Assembly: GCA_016802295.1 (NCBI GenBank)
Contig: JAESIW010000137.1
Span: 6,849,114 to 6,886,438, forward strand
Direction of reading: 5' to 3'
DNA: 37,325 bases
DNA from: Brachionus rotundiformis
Lineage: Eukaryota > Rotifera > Eurotatoria > Ploima > Brachionidae
The position numbers and the translations under genes are program-made. Within the stretch, counting starts at the first letter, position 1, and each line of letters begins with the position of its first letter. The notes beneath the pieces are model-generated. The model was not told the DNA's origin and ran no database searches. It saw only the letters and a list, made by a program, of their open reading frames with translations. This document shows positions 1 through 10,193 of the stretch, piece after piece.

Positions 1-400
1 GTATCTTTATTTATGTACAGTGTTATTTATCATTACTGTGCTGCTAGTCTCCAAAAGACAAGTTTGTTCAGTAGTGCCTTGAAAAGATGAAGCAAAAATT
101 TGCTCTGTAGTCGGGTGATTCTGAGTGAAAATAGGTGCAATTGCTTTAGTGGTCAAGTTCAACTGCTCGGAGCTGTTCCAAGAGTGACAGTGTTTGCATT
201 TGGCCATATTGATGAGCCGGGCTGTGCTCAAGACAAGCACGTTGAGTGTGCACATGAACGGCAAGCTTGTGCGCAGCCAAAAATAGATCTATTTGAATTC
301 GATAGTTGTGGTGCCCTGATCGGCACGCTGCCGATGTTTCGGTCTCAGTCTGCGGTAGATCGGCGCTAGACCGGCTGCCATCTCGTCGAAATGACATAAT
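1..400. other. Exon-like island of unresolved strand and frame
   Basis: Roughly 100-395 is much richer in GC and complexity than the DNA to its right, which in this window marks exons. Open frames exist on both strands. On the minus strand, ATG at 397 opens 83 codons. A second minus frame runs from about 288 to 7 and contains a hydrophobic stretch. It is preceded in the same frame by an ATG-led 30-codon piece and a TAG. On the plus strand, 100-369 is open but has no ATG at its start. None of the translations resembles a family I recognise. It may be a terminal exon of a gene continuing left of the window, or a noncoding exon. Confidence 0.3.
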
Positions 401-1882
401 CTAAAATATAGTTTTCAATTTTTATTAGAAAATATTTAAATTGGCACAAATAAGTAATTTATCCAGCTCAAAATTGATCTGATAAAATCATAGCTCAAAT
501 CTTAATTTCCAAGTAAAAAAAATTCCGAACGTAAAATACATGGTAGTTTACCAATCTAATTATTTATTTTATTTTTTAAAAAATTATTTAAAAAAAAAGG
601 CATTGAGAAAGCAATTTGCAATTAATATAGCCTTGTTTTCTTAAGTCCTAAATAGAGTAGATCTTAAATATCATATTGATAAATTAGTGTTTAAAAATAG
701 GAGGAGGAGATAAGATATTTGAGTTAATTTAGCAATTAAAAAAAAAGAAACTTTGAACAATTATTTGAATTTTTATTGTGTTTTTTTTTGTTGTAATTAT
801 TTATTTTGTTTGTTAATTTTAATACGAAAAGTAATATTTACAAAAAAAAACTAATATATAAATTAAAATATATAGATTAGCGAAAAAAAATTAAATCTAA
901 AATAAAACTATTCAAATGCCACATTACAATTTCAAATTGAACATTGTTATTTCCGACACAAATATGTTTTTATTAATATAGGATTTTTTTTGTGTTTTTT
1001 AAATAAGAATTAAATCAAAAAAGCAAAAAAAAATAAAACAAAATCGGTAATGGATATATGTTTTTTATGCACACAACGAATGACTTGATTTTTTTTTCAC
1101 AAAAATATATCTTTATTCGTATTAAACAATAAAAAAAAAACAGAGAAAAATAAAGAAACAACTTCTGATCGAAGAAACAAAAACAAACTATCAATTAAAA
1201 ATAAGAGTAGAAATGTTTTTTCATAATGATATAAGTTATTTAGTTGTAGATAATAATTGTACAAAGACATTGTGAGTGGACTGATAAGTGCTAGATTTCT
1301 CATGATAACGAAAACAAAACAAACAAATAAAAGAAAAAAAATATACAAAAAACTAGCAGCATAATGCCAACAGCTTAATAATATTAATATTAACAACAAT
1401 GATAATAATAATAATAATAGTAGTAGTAGTAGTAGTAATAAAAAAAATGAAATTATGTGGTAGTTTAGTTGAGTGTTTATTAATAAATATATAACATCGA
1501 ATCAATAGAGTTAAACCATTAACTTTTATTTTTAAATAAGAGAAGAAAAAAAATCACAAGAAAAAAAAACAGAAAAAAAAACAAATCATGAACAATTATC
1601 GATAGCAAAACAAGCAAAAAATGATGATAAATGAACTAAAACTAAATACAATAATTAATTTTTTATATACGTATGTTTGTGTGTACGTGTGTGTTTGTGT
1701 ATCCTGTAGGCACCCGCTTTCAATCAGTACATGTATTGACTAAGTACTTAGCTCAAAACTCAATTGTAATTGTGTGTGTGTTGTTACATGTGTAAGAAAA
1801 CACTAGCCAATGCAATCGAATTAGCAGCAATCAGTCAGCAATACAAACTCTGTTTTTGTTTAAAAAAAAAAGATTAGTTTCT
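398..1882. other. AT-rich stretch, probable 3' UTR and downstream flank of the BRD4-type gene
   Basis: I see no supported coding region here. The DNA is A/T homopolymer-rich. It holds a trinucleotide run near 1383-1440 and a TG-rich patch near 1670-1700. Several TTTATT hexamers (AATAAA on the minus strand, for example at 1524-1529 and near 1110) could serve as poly(A) signals for the minus-strand BRD4-type gene, so much of this may be its 3' UTR. The minus-strand open frame at 1097-1399 is a low-complexity F/L/Y-rich translation and is not credible as a gene. Confidence 0.5.
1383..1440. repeat. Trinucleotide microsatellite (ATA/ATG then TAG units)
   Basis: A run of GATAATAATAATAATA passes directly into TAGTAGTAGTAGTAGTAG. 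This is a compound trinucleotide repeat in noncoding DNA downstream of the BRD4-type gene. Confidence 0.85.
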
Positions 1883-4238
1883 TCATTGTTGAGGCATTAG
1901 ATTTTGTTCGAATTGTTCAAACAATTGATGTTGTTCGCTCATGTCTATTTTACCAGCTGCTTCTTCTCGCCTTTTTCTCTCAGCCTCGCGCATCTCTTGT
2001 ATAGACATTTGTCTTGTCTTATTCGTCTCACTCGAGCATCCACTATTACTGCTATTATTGCTACAATTGTCACTATTTTCTACTTTAGCATTTGTTTCGT
2101 TATTATCAAGAGCACTTGTAGTCTCATTGTTGATAACGTTATCGTCGAGCTTAGTAGTATTAGTACTATTAGTAGTAGTAGTAGTTGTAGTTGTAGTTGT
2201 AGTTTGATTAGAGATGGGTGAACGCGATTGTGGTGATGAACTGGGCGAATTATTGTCCATACTGTTCTCTTTTTGTGATGATTGTTGTTGGTGTTGTTGG
2301 CTAGTCGATGTTGATTGAGGAGCACTTGTTGCATCTACTTCTTCTTTTTGACGTTGTTCTTTGAGACGTTTTTCTTTTTCCAATAGTTGAAGTTTGTACT
2401 TTTGAAACGAATCGCCAGCATTGTTCGTATTTACACTTGAGAGTGACGATTTGTTCTCTTGAGCATTTTGCTTTAATTGAGACCACGACGAACCAGTGGT
2501 TAGCACACTATTGAGCATAGTTTTTTTGTTCTCTTCGCCTAATTTGGACACTTGACCAAGCTCTTTAGACTCCGATTTACCACTACTATCACTATTCTCA
2601 TTATTTGTATTACTATTTTTATGGTCATTGACATTGTTGAGCTGTTCTTTTTGTTCGTCATTATCATCTTCATCATCGTCATCGTCATCGTCATCGCCTA
2701 GAAAAAACTTGGTACTCTTATTATTATTAGTTGCACTACTGTTGTTTGTATAGCTGTTTTGACTAGATGAATCGGTTTGATTCGATTGAGCATTATTTCC
2801 GTTTACTGCTAGTTGTGCTGCTAGTGGAGTATTTGTTGAGATGTTGGCATTGGTGTTACTACTAGGTGTTAATGGAGCAGACGAAGTCTTGAAAACAGAC
2901 GATTGTCTAGCTAATTGTTGTGAATTACTATTACTTGTGGCAAATGGATTTGTTGGCGTTAGGAGTTTTTGTTGTGGTAGAAGAAGTGGTGTGTTTGGTT
3001 TGATGAGTGGATTGTTGGACAACGATGGCTTCGCATTGCTCAAGCTAGTTCGATGCTGAATATTAGCACTGTTTGTAGTTGTTGTTGTGGTTGTGTTTTG
3101 TTTTTGTTTGTCTTTTTGTTTATTGTTGTCGGTTTCGGAGTCGGACGAGTCGGAGCCTGAGCCTGACGACGAAGAGGAGCCAGACGACGATGAATCATCG
3201 TCATCGTCTTCGTCCGAACTACTCGAGTCCGAACTCGAATCGGACAAATTGTTTGAATCTTTTTTATTTTGTTGTGGTTGTGGCTGTGGCTGTGGTTGTT
3301 GTTGTTGTTGTTGTTGATTTGTTGATTTATTATTAATGGAAGACTTGCTATTATTGCTATTAATTGTAGTTGAATCATTTGATGTATTTGCGGTGGCGGT
3401 CGTTGCTAGATGATTTTTGGATTTATTTGTTTTTTTACTTGAGGACAACTCTCGTTGTATTTGATCCAATTTGCGTTCAATTTCTTCTTTTTTATTCAAA
3501 TCAGCTCCATTTGTTTCAATCGAACTTTGAACTGTTTGATTGTTTTGATTCGATTGTTGTGACTGTGATTGTGAGCCTACTAGTAGAGAGTTGTTTTGTT
3601 GTTGCTGTTGTTGTTGTTGTTGTTGATTAGCTGTTGTTGCTGTTGTTTGTCGTTTGGTGTATGGTTTGCGTTGTTTTTTGGCAACACCAGCGCCGCCGCC
3701 ACCGCCACCGCCACCGCCACCGCCACTACTATTGCCATTCAACTTGTTAGCTTGTATGAATTGAGCGTACAAATCGTTGTTGTTCAGCACCGAGCTAACA
3801 TACAACTCCAATTCTCTGAGTGTACTTGACTTGAGCGTTTCGAAATCAATTTCAATTTCGTCCGGATTCGAATCGCGTAACGACGGCTCACGAGCCTGTA
3901 TTATTTGAACCACTTTGCCCAATCGTTCGCCAGGCAACTTGTTTATGTCTATGCTTAGTTGGCGCTTTTCCTCGTAGCTCATTGGCAACGGATTCAAATT
4001 GACAAAGCTGTTGACCGTATCGTCACCGTCCGATTGATTTTGTCTATTGTTCATGATACCATTGTTTGTATTTGTGCTATTGTTAGTAGGGTTGTTGGTG
4101 TTTTGTGTGGACTTGGGCGCAGCACGTGATCGTTTCACCGGCGTGCTTTGCGGTGTTGACGAGGCACTCGTCGAATGTAATTGTTGTTGTTGTTGTTGTT
4201 GTTGTTGCTGTATTAACAATTGTTGTTGCTGCTGATGC

Positions 4239-4269
<31 letters not shown>

Positions 4270-6820
4270 GAAAAAAAGCAGTTGCCAGTGCGGCATTGGC
4301 AGCAGCGGCCACTGCAGCAGCATTGTGATGTGCTGAGTTCTTTTTGCCCTTTGGTTGGTTCGATTGCTGCTGCTGCTGCTGATAGGTCTGAAGTAAAAAT
4401 TGTTGATTAGCTGTAGCTGTTGGCGATATTTGAGCATGGTGGTGTTGTTGATTTTTGGATTTTGAGCCTGTCGATGTTGTTGTTGTTGTTGTTTGTTTGG
4501 CTCGGTGCTGCTGTTGTTGACTTTGATGATGTGAAATGAGACTATTGTTGAGCATGGCACCAGGAGCCGGTGCCACATTGTTAATGCAAATATTTGCCGT
4601 TTGATTAGTACCATTGGTCGATGATACCAATTGTTGTAGTTGTTGTTGTTGTTGTTGATGTTTGGTCGATTGTTTTTTCTTTTTTTTCTTGCGTTGTTTT
4701 TTTTGTGTAAGTATGGCCAATTGATTGTTTATTTGTTGAAGTTGTTCTTGTAATTGTCTCATTTGATGCTCGTAGTCCGAATCGTCCGAGTCCGACGAGC
4801 CACTCGACGACTCGGACTCGCTCACAGCATTGCCAGAAACGATCGCATTAAACGACATGTCCAAGGCAGCATTTTCGTTTGTGTCGTTGCGTGACTTTTT
4901 CTTGGCCGTGTGCGAATGCAAACTAGACGTTGATTGTTTGCGTTTAGGCGTTTGTTGTGACATTTTGGATGCAGTTGTTGTGGCTGTTGTGGTTGTTGTT
5001 GTTGTTGTTGTTGTTGTCGTTGTTGGTTTGACAATTGAGTTAGGTGTTGTGTTTTTGACGGATAGAGCAGGACTGGTGGTGTTTGATTTGGACTGAGCCG
5101 ATTGGTTTGAGTCGCGGCGTTTGGCCATTTTGTTCGTTTGGTTTGTTAGTTGATGTTGTTGAGCGTTGTGCTGGTGTGTTGGTTTTGGCATTTTGGCAAA
5201 GCGTATTTCGAACGCTTCTTCCAATCGCTTGGCCATGTAGACCACGTCCGACTCGGCCGGATTGTATCTGTAACAATTGGAAAATATGAGACGCATGTCG
5301 GCTGCGAAATCGGCCGGCTGTGCGTACTCTTTTTGTTCTAGTTTGCGTCTAACAGTGCTCATGTCCATCGGTTGCGTTATTATGTCGTAGTAGTCGACTA
5401 GGCCTAGACCCTTGACATCGACTGGCTTGTAAAATGGCCACGCGTATTCCAAGTGTCGTTTGGAGAACAGCTCTTTGAGCAATTGATTGCAATACTTGAG
5501 CTGTGATGCAATCGCCGACGAGGATACATTTGCATTGGCAGTTGTAGTTGTTGTATTGGCTTGTTGTGTCGGTGTTGTCGTGTTTATGGACAATGGAGTG
5601 TTTAGACTTTGAGCGTTGTTGTTGTTATTGTCACAATTGGTCACGAGTGCACTATTGTTCGATGTGTCGTTGCCACTTACAGCCAGTGTGTCCATGTCAT
5701 ACTTGGGCTTTTTTATTTTACGGTTAGACTCGCGTCGAGTTTGTATGTGTGCATCGTAAATTTGTTGTTGCTGTTGCTGTTGTTGATGTTGATGAGCTTG
5801 GTTGGTGGACTCGTAGTCGATGTCCATGTGTGGCTCGTTCTTAATCGAATGAATAGACGATGCTTGTTGTTGTTGTTGTTGTTGTTGTGTTTTACGTTTT
5901 AGATTGGAGGAGGACGACGACGACGATGATACGTCGTGATGAAACGAATTCTCTTTGAACATTTCGGTATTGAGTTCGTTATGTGTAGCGGACGGATCGT
6001 TTGTGCGCACATTGTCCGAGTGCGTGTCGTTGTCGATTTTTTTGCCAATTGGAGTCGAATTGATTGTGTTCAATTGATTTAGATTATTGGTCAAGTGTGT
6101 GTGATTGTTGGTGGTTTGTAAGCGAGGAGGTGAATTGGCGTTGGCGTTGGTGTTCGTGTTCAAGTTGGTTGGCGATTGGCTTTGAGAGGAGCTGGCCGAC
6201 GTTGACGAACCGGGCGGTGCACACACTTGACTGGAGAGTTTGTGAGTGGGCGGCGCGGTCACCGGCGTTGTCGAGCTGAGCGACGATGAGGCAGCGGCAG
6301 AGGTCGACAACGCTTGCGAAGCGGCATTCGGAGAGGTCGTATTTACATTCGATGTTATTGTATTATTGGTTACTAGATGATTACCATTGATATTGTTGTT
6401 GTTAAGTTCGTGTTCACTGGGCGGCATTTGGGATATTTTTTGTAAGAATATTTTCTCAAGTGTTTGTGCCATTATGACCACGTCTTCACCAGGTTTATTA
6501 TATACATAGCAATTGGTAAACATTAAATTAATATCTTGTATGCATTCTTTGCTCGATGCGTAATAGTTGCTCTCGAGTCGATGCTTTATGGTGCCTAGAT
6601 CCATCGGATTTGTTATTATGCGATGATAGTCCGGCAAATTCAACGCCTCAGCATCGACCGGCTTCTGAAACGGCCACGAAAAATTGTGCTTCCATAGCGC
6701 TTTCACAACATTTTGTTGTATGTATTTGAGCTGATTGGTCTGACGACCTCGCTGCTCCGTTTGATGATGCTGATGCTGTTGCTGAACGCACAGCACATTC
6801 GACGACGTCACTTTGGTCAT
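1883..6820 (-). CDS. BRD4: BET-family double-bromodomain protein, BRD4-long / fs(1)h-L type
   Basis: BET proteins bind acetylated histones in the nucleus. The long forms recruit P-TEFb to release paused RNA polymerase II. The start chosen is the first in-frame ATG at 6820, giving 1645 aa; the frame is open a little further upstream but has no ATG. Seen in order: bromodomain 1 (about residues 28-138, WPF shelf 49-51, acetyl-lysine Asn 108 in YNKPGED); bromodomain 2 (about 435-548, WPF 461-463, Asn 520); an acidic-serine cluster (about 666-683) followed by the motif-B-like helix and a Lys-rich patch (687-716); the NET domain (about 942-1017, nt 3997-3770); a serine/acidic SEED-like stretch (about 1191-1230); and a C-terminal module. 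That module has an SSWSQLKQ element near nt 2480, DSFQKYK near 2415, and a final 44-residue basic helix ending KIDMSEQ...FEQNL. It resembles the P-TEFb-interacting end of long BRD4. Poly-Q, poly-T, poly-G and poly-D tracts link the domains. No intron is apparent. Confidence 0.95.
3691..3725 (-). repeat. GCC/ACC repeat coding poly-glycine in the BRD4-type protein
   Basis: On the plus strand the units GCC, GCC, GCC, ACC, GCC and ACC repeat. Read on the coding (minus) strand they give about 11 consecutive glycines just after the NET domain. This is the only GC-rich simple repeat in the window. Confidence 0.85.
4182..4271 (-). repeat. CAA-rich poly-glutamine repeat in the BRD4-type protein
   Basis: Two long TTG runs on the plus strand (CAA on the coding strand), separated by CTG and AAT interruptions, encode consecutive glutamine tracts of 10 or more residues between the Lys-rich patch and the NET domain. 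The interruptions with CAG, CAT and CTA codons suggest an old, partly stabilised tract. Confidence 0.9.
4983..5030 (-). repeat. ACA/ACC run coding poly-threonine in the BRD4-type protein
   Basis: The same plus-strand TTG/TGT sequence that gives poly-Q elsewhere is here read one base out of register. It yields about 14 threonines interrupted once by alanine, just C-terminal to bromodomain 2. Confidence 0.85.
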
Positions 6821-7081
6821 TCTGTTAAATCTATCAACTATCAGTATACTATTCTGCTTTCTGACTGTTTCTTTGTACACTTATTATCTCTTGTCGTGTT
6901 CTCTTGTTTTTATTCTTGTTCTTTTTTCTTAAAAAATATACTCTAAACAAAGTTATTATCAATCCGTCTTAGCCGAGTATACATATATTTATATTAATTT
7001 AATATTTATTATTTTAAATAATAAAAAGGTTCAACACAAATCAACTCTCTTCTTTGGTTAATTTAAATACACAATGTTGTT

Positions 7082-7160
7082 GGACCAATGTGTATAGTCG
7101 AGTGAGTGTGTGTGTGAGTATATGTATTAGTATTGTGTGTGTGTGTGTGAATGTGAGAGT
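7082..7160. repeat. TG-rich microsatellite
   Basis: Interrupted GTGTGTGTGTG runs (for example 7103-7114 and 7134-7150) lie about 300 bp upstream of the BRD4-type start codon. They are simple-sequence DNA that may be transcribed as 5' UTR or act as promoter DNA. Confidence 0.75.
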
Positions 7161-7354
7161 GAATGTAGAAGGTCTATGATTCACTGTCTTTTGAAATTAT
7201 TTTAGCCATCTAATGTAGTAGTAGCAGGCATTCTGTTGAGTTTTGTATGTGGCAATGGAGATTTCTAAAATAGTCAAGAGAATAATTAATTAGTGGTGTG
7301 TGTTGTGTGTGTATGTCGTGAGATGAATACGAGTACAGAGTTGATTAGCTATAT

Positions 7355-7500
7355 GTAGAGAGAGAGAGAGAGAGAGAGTAAGAGAGCTAGATAGGAAAGA
7401 GATTGAAGGGGCCGGTAACTACGTGAATAAGAGAGCAAGGAGGGAGGGAGGGAGGGAGAGATGAGAGAGAGAGAGAGGGAGACAAAAAGAGAGAGAGAGC
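7355..7500. repeat. GA / GGGA microsatellite block upstream of the BRD4-type gene
   Basis: A dense purine block contains (GA)n at about 7357-7378, (GGGA)n at about 7438-7456 and further GA runs to 7500. Such runs can bind GAGA-type factors or form triplexes. That role is inferred only from composition and the position about 550-700 bp upstream of the minus-strand start codon. Confidence 0.8.
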
Positions 7501-7900
7501 GAACGAGCTATATAGAAAGAAAAACTGAAAAAAATCTAAACTTAACTAGGCTTACGTTAGAAAATGTTCTTTCATATTTATAGTGTTTTTCGACATAGTT
7601 TTATTTTATTGTTGATGTTGTTGTTAGATTTATATTTTGATCAAATTTTAAAGCATATAGACACACTCACGCACGCTCTATATTCAACAGACATAATTTA
7701 TGCAAATATTTATCCAAATTATGTTCATGAACCAAAGAGCGAACAATGAGCGCATCGAATCTGCAAAAGCAAGTGTGTTGACAAAAAAGTTTGACTTATA
7801 ATCCAAGTCGATTGAAGAAGAAAAAATTGTTTTGTTTTTTTTTTAAATTTTTATTTAAATTAAAATCAGTTGAATGTGTCCGTTTGATGAAGATGATAAC

Positions 7901-7935
7901 GTACAAGCCGATATTGCTCTCAATTTGGCTTGTAC
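7901..7935. repeat. Perfect 9-bp inverted repeat
   Basis: GTACAAGCC (7901-7909) and GGCTTGTAC (7927-7935) are perfect reverse complements around a 17-base spacer. They sit in a locally GC-richer patch of an otherwise AT-rich flank. No protein or RNA family is recognised. Confidence 0.6.
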
Positions 7936-9273
7936 CAGGCTGATTTTTTATTCCATTGACAGATGTAGTCATTAAATTTTATTTTAAAATTTAAATAAAA
8001 ATAAAAGCCATTAATTAAAAATGGCCAAATACTCACCACTTCCGCTTGCGGTTACCCATACATTCTTTTAAAATAAATTAATAAATTTCTATTTCAAAAT
8101 TTTGAGCCCTAAATAAAATCTTTTTTTTCTATTTGATTTTCTTCTTTTTTTTTCTCTCTCTCTCTCTTTCTCTATAACCAAATAACAACTAAACAACTAT
8201 ACACATATTCAACGTAAAAGAACACAATCAACAACAAAATAACAACATATTAATGTTAATTTCTTGTGCATTTGAAATTATGAATTTCCTCAAACTGCAC
8301 TTCTATTTGTCTGATCTGTTCAATTCGAATGCAAGAAATATTTAAATTTGCAAATTAAACTTAACTTCTTTTTATCAAACTTCGTACTTAAATTGTTATT
8401 CTTTTTAAAATTAGAAATAATGATAAAAATATAATTTCAAGATTTTCCTTCAATTAAATACACATTTGGTATTTCGTAGTCATAAGCTATTTTAAAAAAG
8501 TATAAATTAAAATTTTTTCATCTCTTTTTTATCGTCATTTGAAAGCATTTATGGTAGCATTTATTTTTATAATTTAAGAGTGAATTAGATAAAATATCTT
8601 TAAATAAATAAGCTGTGTATATTAAAGCATTTTCTAAAATCATTTATCATTAATCAGACGAATGTTTGTGATTTATTTTAATATTAATAAGTTGAAGAAA
8701 TCTTTAAAAAAATAAAAGTTTAACATTTTCAATGACTTGTGTTATCCCAAATGTTTAATTATTATTAGAATAAACAGTAATCTAATATTGATTTAAAATT
8801 AAAATGTAGAGTGATAAAAATATGCAAAATTTAAAATTTTTTTAATCAAAAATTTATCAGTTCTAGTTTAAAAATATTCCAGAAATCAAATATGAAATAT
8901 CTTAGTTAAAATTTTTTAAATTATAAAAATCAATAAAGAAATATATTTTTCGATTTTTTTTCTACAGCTTCAAATTTGATAAAAATTGTAATATTTCTTG
9001 GAAAAATTTCACTATTACGAAATCCAATTTCTAAATATTTGTCTACTCGTGCATTTTTCTCACGTTCACCAGACTCAAATTAAATTACTCTTATATAAAT
9101 TTTCTCTTGTATTTTGAATTGGTATATAATTTTGAAATTTTTTGATTGTTTAATTTTTAGAGTATTATTTAATCACATTATCTTATTTGTCTGAATTTTT
9201 TTTGGTTTTGTTACATAATTAATTGAGGGTATATAAAACAAACATCATTATTTTTTGATACATTTTTTTATTT

Positions 9274-10193
9274 TTAATTTGAAAGTTTTTTTTTCCTTGG
9301 TTCAACTTTTTGCTTTTTATTCAGCTTTAAAATCAAAAAATAATTTTTTTTTTAAAATAAACATTTAAAAAATATACTTTGGAATCTAGTTTTCTTTTTT
9401 TATTTTTTACTCCTTCTATTTCCATATTTTCCAGATCTTCAGAAATTTTTTCATCATCACCATAGTCATGATCATTTTTAACCAAATCAAACAATTCATC
9501 TTAATTTTATACTACTTAATTAATTTTTTTGTTTATATAGTATTTTTAAATATTACCAGGAAACAAATCGCTCATACTATCTTCAGAATCATTTATTTCA
9601 GCATCACTTGAACCTTCCTCGTTAATGTTTATATTTTTCTGTTTTGATAGAGGAACAAATTTTATTTCATTCTCTTTGCAATAAATCCCTTTTAAAATAT
9701 GCAATTTATATTCAATAAACTTATGGTAAAATGATTACAATGGTCATATGCTTTCTGAAACCGCTTTCCATTTAAATGCTTCTGGATATGATCAGGTTGT
9801 TTATTGACATGTTTGAGAGTCAACATGCAAAACAATTGATTTCTTTTAAAAATAAATTGAATTAAATCCGCGAATATAAAAAAATTAGTGTTATTACGAT
9901 CGTTTGGGATTTTTAGGAGGAACCAGAAATTCTGACATTTTTTTAAGCTTGATCAAGTCAATATTTTTTTGCATTAATTGCTTATATTTATTGCCATTTA
10001 CATAAGACTGAATTTTGTTGACCATTATGGGCATCTCGTGTCCAGTCCATTCACAAACAATCTATTCATTTAGTTTAATTGCTGAATTTGATAAAAAGAA
10101 TTTTGACATTACTCGTGATTTGTTATCGTTATATTTAAGTGATGGGTATTTGGCAAAAAGCTGATCTATGGTAGTCTCATTTGATTCCATCAT
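9274..10193 (-). CDS. SURF2: SURF2 (Surfeit locus protein 2) homologue, six exons
   Basis: CDS = complement of 9274-9324, 9378-9499, 9557-9688, 9739-9842, 9898-10061 and 10113-10193; 217 aa. All five introns are 50-57 nt, begin GTA and end AG, and every in-frame stop falls inside one. The start is the first of two adjacent ATGs (10193, 10190). The spliced protein follows the SURF2 plan closely: an N-terminal YPSLKYN segment; CEWTGHEMP with the NGNKYKQL repeat; PPKNP; NQLFCMLTLKHVNKQPDHIQ then LNGKRFQKAYDH; IKFVP; an acidic serine region ending in the SURF2-like MSDLFPDELF; and a Lys/Arg-rich tail. The two Cys-rich, GK/RxYQ-like segments look like an internal duplication typical of the family. 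Vertebrate SURF2 is nucleolar and has been linked to 5S RNP/p53 control; its role here is inferred. An AATAAA lies directly after the stop (minus strand 9272-9267). Confidence 0.88.

Larger units (their letters stand above)
6821..9273. other. Long 5' flank of the BRD4-type gene and 3' flank of the SURF2 homologue
   Basis: No gene is supported. It contains TG-rich (about 7090-7155) and GA-rich (about 7355-7500) microsatellites, a CT run (about 8140-8175), a 9-bp inverted repeat (7901-7935) and a strong minus-strand donor-like GTGAGT near 8029-8034. A 61-codon plus-strand ATG frame at 7564-7749 (hydrophobic N-terminus) has no recognisable similarity and may be chance. Minus-strand ATG 6820 of the BRD4-type gene is preceded by TTTAACAG. 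That is a possible acceptor of a 5'-UTR intron or trans-splice site. Confidence 0.5.

Noticed and set aside
1097..1399. 100-codon minus-strand frame rich in F, L and Y
   Set aside because: It is a low-complexity translation of AT-rich 3' flank and lacks an ATG at its reported start.
1904..6946. Many plus-strand open frames (poly-V, poly-C, poly-L, S-rich) opposite the BRD4-type gene
   Set aside because: They are antisense shadows of CAA/AGT/GAT repeats in the real minus-strand exon, and none has a domain or balanced composition.
7564..7749. 61-codon plus-strand ATG frame with a hydrophobic N-terminus
   Set aside because: It has no recognisable similarity, typical AT-rich composition and no exon-like GC rise. 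It is possible but unsupported.
7901..7935. Inverted repeat as a microRNA precursor
   Set aside because: The stem is only 9 bp with little pairing beyond it, too short for a typical precursor hairpin.
9274..10193. In-frame stops suggesting that the SURF2-like sequence is a pseudogene
   Set aside because: Every stop falls inside a 50-57-nt segment with GTA start and AG end, and the spliced frame matches the family across all junctions. Mini-introns explain it better than decay.
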